From Clostridiales bacterium (lineage in GTDB: Bacteria; Bacillota; Clostridia; Lachnospirales; WQUN01), in the NCBI GenBank assembly GCA_031271275.1, contig JAISWA010000151.1:1-7027 (forward strand): DNA of 7,027 nucleotides, written 5' to 3'. A model generated the notes under the pieces. That model was not told the DNA's origin. It saw nothing but the letters and a program-made list of their open reading frames with translations, and searched no databases. Numbering within the stretch: the first letter of the stretch is position 1; each line of letters opens with the position of its first letter. Both the position numbers and the translations under genes were made by a program. This document shows positions 6,049 through 7,027 of the stretch, piece after piece.

Positions 6049-6801
6049 TTGTACGAATTATGGGTCGCGGGGCTTGGCCCGGGAAGCCCGGAACACATGA
6101 CGGACGCCTGCCGCGCCTGTTTGCGAAATTCCGAAATAATCGTGGGGTATACCGGGTATATCGACCCGCTTCGTCCCCTGCTCCCGGATAAAATTTTCCA
6201 CGCGACGGGAATGACGCGGGAGCGGGAGCGCTGCCTCGCCGCCCTCCGTTTCGCCCGGGAAGGGAAAAAAGTCTGCGTGGTTTCCAGCGGCGACAGCGGC
6301 GTGTACGGAATGGCAGGGCTGCTGATTGAACTCGCGGCGGATTTTCCGGACGTAACCGTGCGGGTTATACCCGGCGTAACGGCGGCGGTCAGCGGGGCCG
6401 CGCTGCTCGGCGCTCCGTTGGCGAACGACTTCGCCGTAATCAGTTTAAGCGATTTGCTTACCCCGTGGGAAACGGTTGAGAAACGCCTACGCGCGGCGGC
6501 GGCGGGGGATTTCGCGATTTGCCTTTACAACCCGGGTAGCCGCAAGCGGACGGGACATTTATCCGCCGTGTGCGAAATACTGTTGGAAACTTTACCGCCT
6601 TGCCGTATTTGCGGTATAACGAGCCATATCGGGCGGGAGGGGCAGAAGATTTTGCTTACCACGCTGAGTGCGCTTCGCGGCATACAAACCGGGATGTCCG
6701 ACACGGTTTTTATCGGCAATTCCCAGACGCGGAACATTGGCGGAAAGATGGTAACACTTAGGGGATATGGTGCGGTTCCGGAGGAGCGGACGATTGGTTA
6801 G
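6049..6801 (+). CDS. cbiH: Cobalt-precorrin-3 (C17)-methyltransferase / ring-contraction enzyme CbiH
   Basis: CbiH methylates C17 of cobalt-precorrin-3 and drives contraction of the porphyrin-type ring to the corrin framework, giving cobalt-precorrin-4 with its lactone. From the TTG at 6049 the product is 250 residues, normal for the single-domain form (about 240-250). Motifs are VAGLGPGSPEHMT (6-18), VGYTGYID (32-39), TGMTRERERC (53-62), SSGDSGVYGMAG (79-90) at the SAM site, VIPGVTAAVSGAALLGAPLA (106-125), and DFAVISLSDLLTPW (127-140) with LYNPGSRKR (159-167), both typical of the CbiH/CobJ subgroup. There is no C-terminal iron-sulphur extension as found in some Bacillus CbiH proteins, and no C-terminal fusion. 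The enzyme looks complete. The aerobic homologue is CobJ; the neighbours favour the cobalt-early role. The end overlaps the cbiJ start by 8 bases. Confidence 0.94.
   Translation: MYELWVAGLGPGSPEHMTDACRACLRNSEIIVGYTGYIDPLRPLLPDKIFHATGMTRERERCLAALRFAREGKKVCVVSSGDSGVYGMAGLLIELAADFPDVTVRVIPGVTAAVSGAALLGAPLANDFAVISLSDLLTPWETVEKRLRAAAAGDFAICLYNPGSRKRTGHLSAVCEILLETLPPCRICGITSHIGREGQKILLTTLSALRGIQTGMSDTVFIGNSQTRNIGGKMVTLRGYGAVPEERTIG
6781..6786 (+). promoter_or_regulatory. Ribosome binding site deciding the cbiJ TTG start
   Basis: GAGGAG inside the end of cbiH lies 7 bases before the TTG at 6794. The eight bases GAGGAGCG and the spacing are identical to those before cbiH. Confidence 0.7.
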
Positions 6802-7027
6802 GGCCATCATCTTCGGCGGAACCTCCGAAGGAAGAAAACTGTGCGAATACTGCGCCAAGCATTCCATTCCGGTTTTGTACAGCACTGCGACGGCGGACGG
6901 CGCGAGGCAAACGGAAGGGCTTCCGGGAATCCTCAGCCGGTACGGCGCGCTTAACGGGGAAGAAATGGCGGCGCTGATACGGCAAAGCGGCGTCCCGCTT
7001 GTCATCGACGCCACGCACCCTTTCGCC
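6794..7027 (+). CDS. cbiJ: N-terminal part of cobalt-precorrin-6A reductase CbiJ (3' end outside window)
   Basis: CbiJ reduces cobalt-precorrin-6A to -6B with a nicotinamide cofactor, the step directly after CbiD. The frame starts with TTG at 6794 and stays open for 78 codons to the right edge, so about the first third of a roughly 250-residue protein is present. The start is set by the strong ribosome binding site and by the immediate Rossmann-like beginning VRAIIFGGTSEGRKL (2-16), the cofactor-binding glycine-rich loop of the CbiJ/CobK family. The stretch YSTATADGA (29-37) and the diagnostic VIDATHPFA (70-78) also fit the family. No internal stop or frameshift is seen. It overlaps cbiH by 8 bases. 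The aerobic counterpart is CobK; context favours CbiJ. Confidence 0.92.
   Translation, partial: MVRAIIFGGTSEGRKLCEYCAKHSIPVLYSTATADGARQTEGLPGILSRYGALNGEEMAALIRQSGVPLVIDATHPFA

Noticed and set aside
1..7027. Cobalamin riboswitch, intrinsic terminators, tRNA/rRNA, insertion sequences or CRISPR repeats
   Set aside because: Gaps between genes are at most about 40 bases. No B12-box-like element outside coding sequence, no stem followed by a T-run, no long repeats and no transposase frames were seen by eye on either strand.

Overview
The window is an almost gap-free, single-strand (+) stretch of nine genes, seven complete and one cut at each edge. The largest space between genes is about 40 bases. 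It reads as part of one long operon: a surface or secreted protein fragment, a three-gene ABC importer, and then genes of the oxygen-independent (cobalt-early) branch of cobalamin (vitamin B12) ring synthesis. The organism is probably an anaerobic Bacillota (Clostridia or Negativicutes type) of moderately high G+C. This rests on the CbiD/CbiG-type anaerobic enzymes, a lipoprotein solute receptor, strong GGAGG-type ribosome binding sites with some TTG starts, and the style of the first protein. It is an inference, not a proven assignment.

Layout: 1-272, C-terminal end of a beta-rich, apparently extracellular protein (5' end outside the window). 265-1464, ABC-transporter substrate-binding lipoprotein. 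1505-2542, FecCD-type permease. 2544-3302, ATPase. 3277-4434, cbiD. 4447-5205, cbiF. 5202-6029, cbiG (unusually short). 6049-6801, cbiH. 6794-7027, start of cbiJ (3' end outside the window). Five of the eight junctions overlap or nearly abut (overlaps of 8, 26, 4 and 8 bases and one 1-base gap), which points to translational coupling.

How the genes work together: the five cbi products catalyse five consecutive steps. CbiH contracts the ring and methylates C17 (cobalt-precorrin-3 to -4). CbiF methylates C11 (to -5A). CbiG opens the lactone and releases the two-carbon fragment (to -5B). CbiD methylates C1 (to -6A). CbiJ reduces the macrocycle (to -6B). CbiL, CbiET, CbiC and the later amidation genes are not in the window. 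The importer upstream belongs to the metal-chelate/corrinoid/haem class (FecBCD/BtuFCD fold). Its tight linkage to cbiD suggests uptake of a corrinoid, haem-like tetrapyrrole or metal chelate, but the sequence does not fix the substrate.

I found no RNA genes, mobile elements, CRISPR arrays, riboswitch or convincing terminator here; the operon promoter must lie upstream. I do not see a wholly new system. The points most worth a second look are the CbiG that lacks its middle region, the Gln-to-Glu change at the Q-loop position of the ATPase, the link between the surface module, importer and corrin synthesis genes, and the matching TTG/GAGGAGCG start sites of cbiH and cbiJ.
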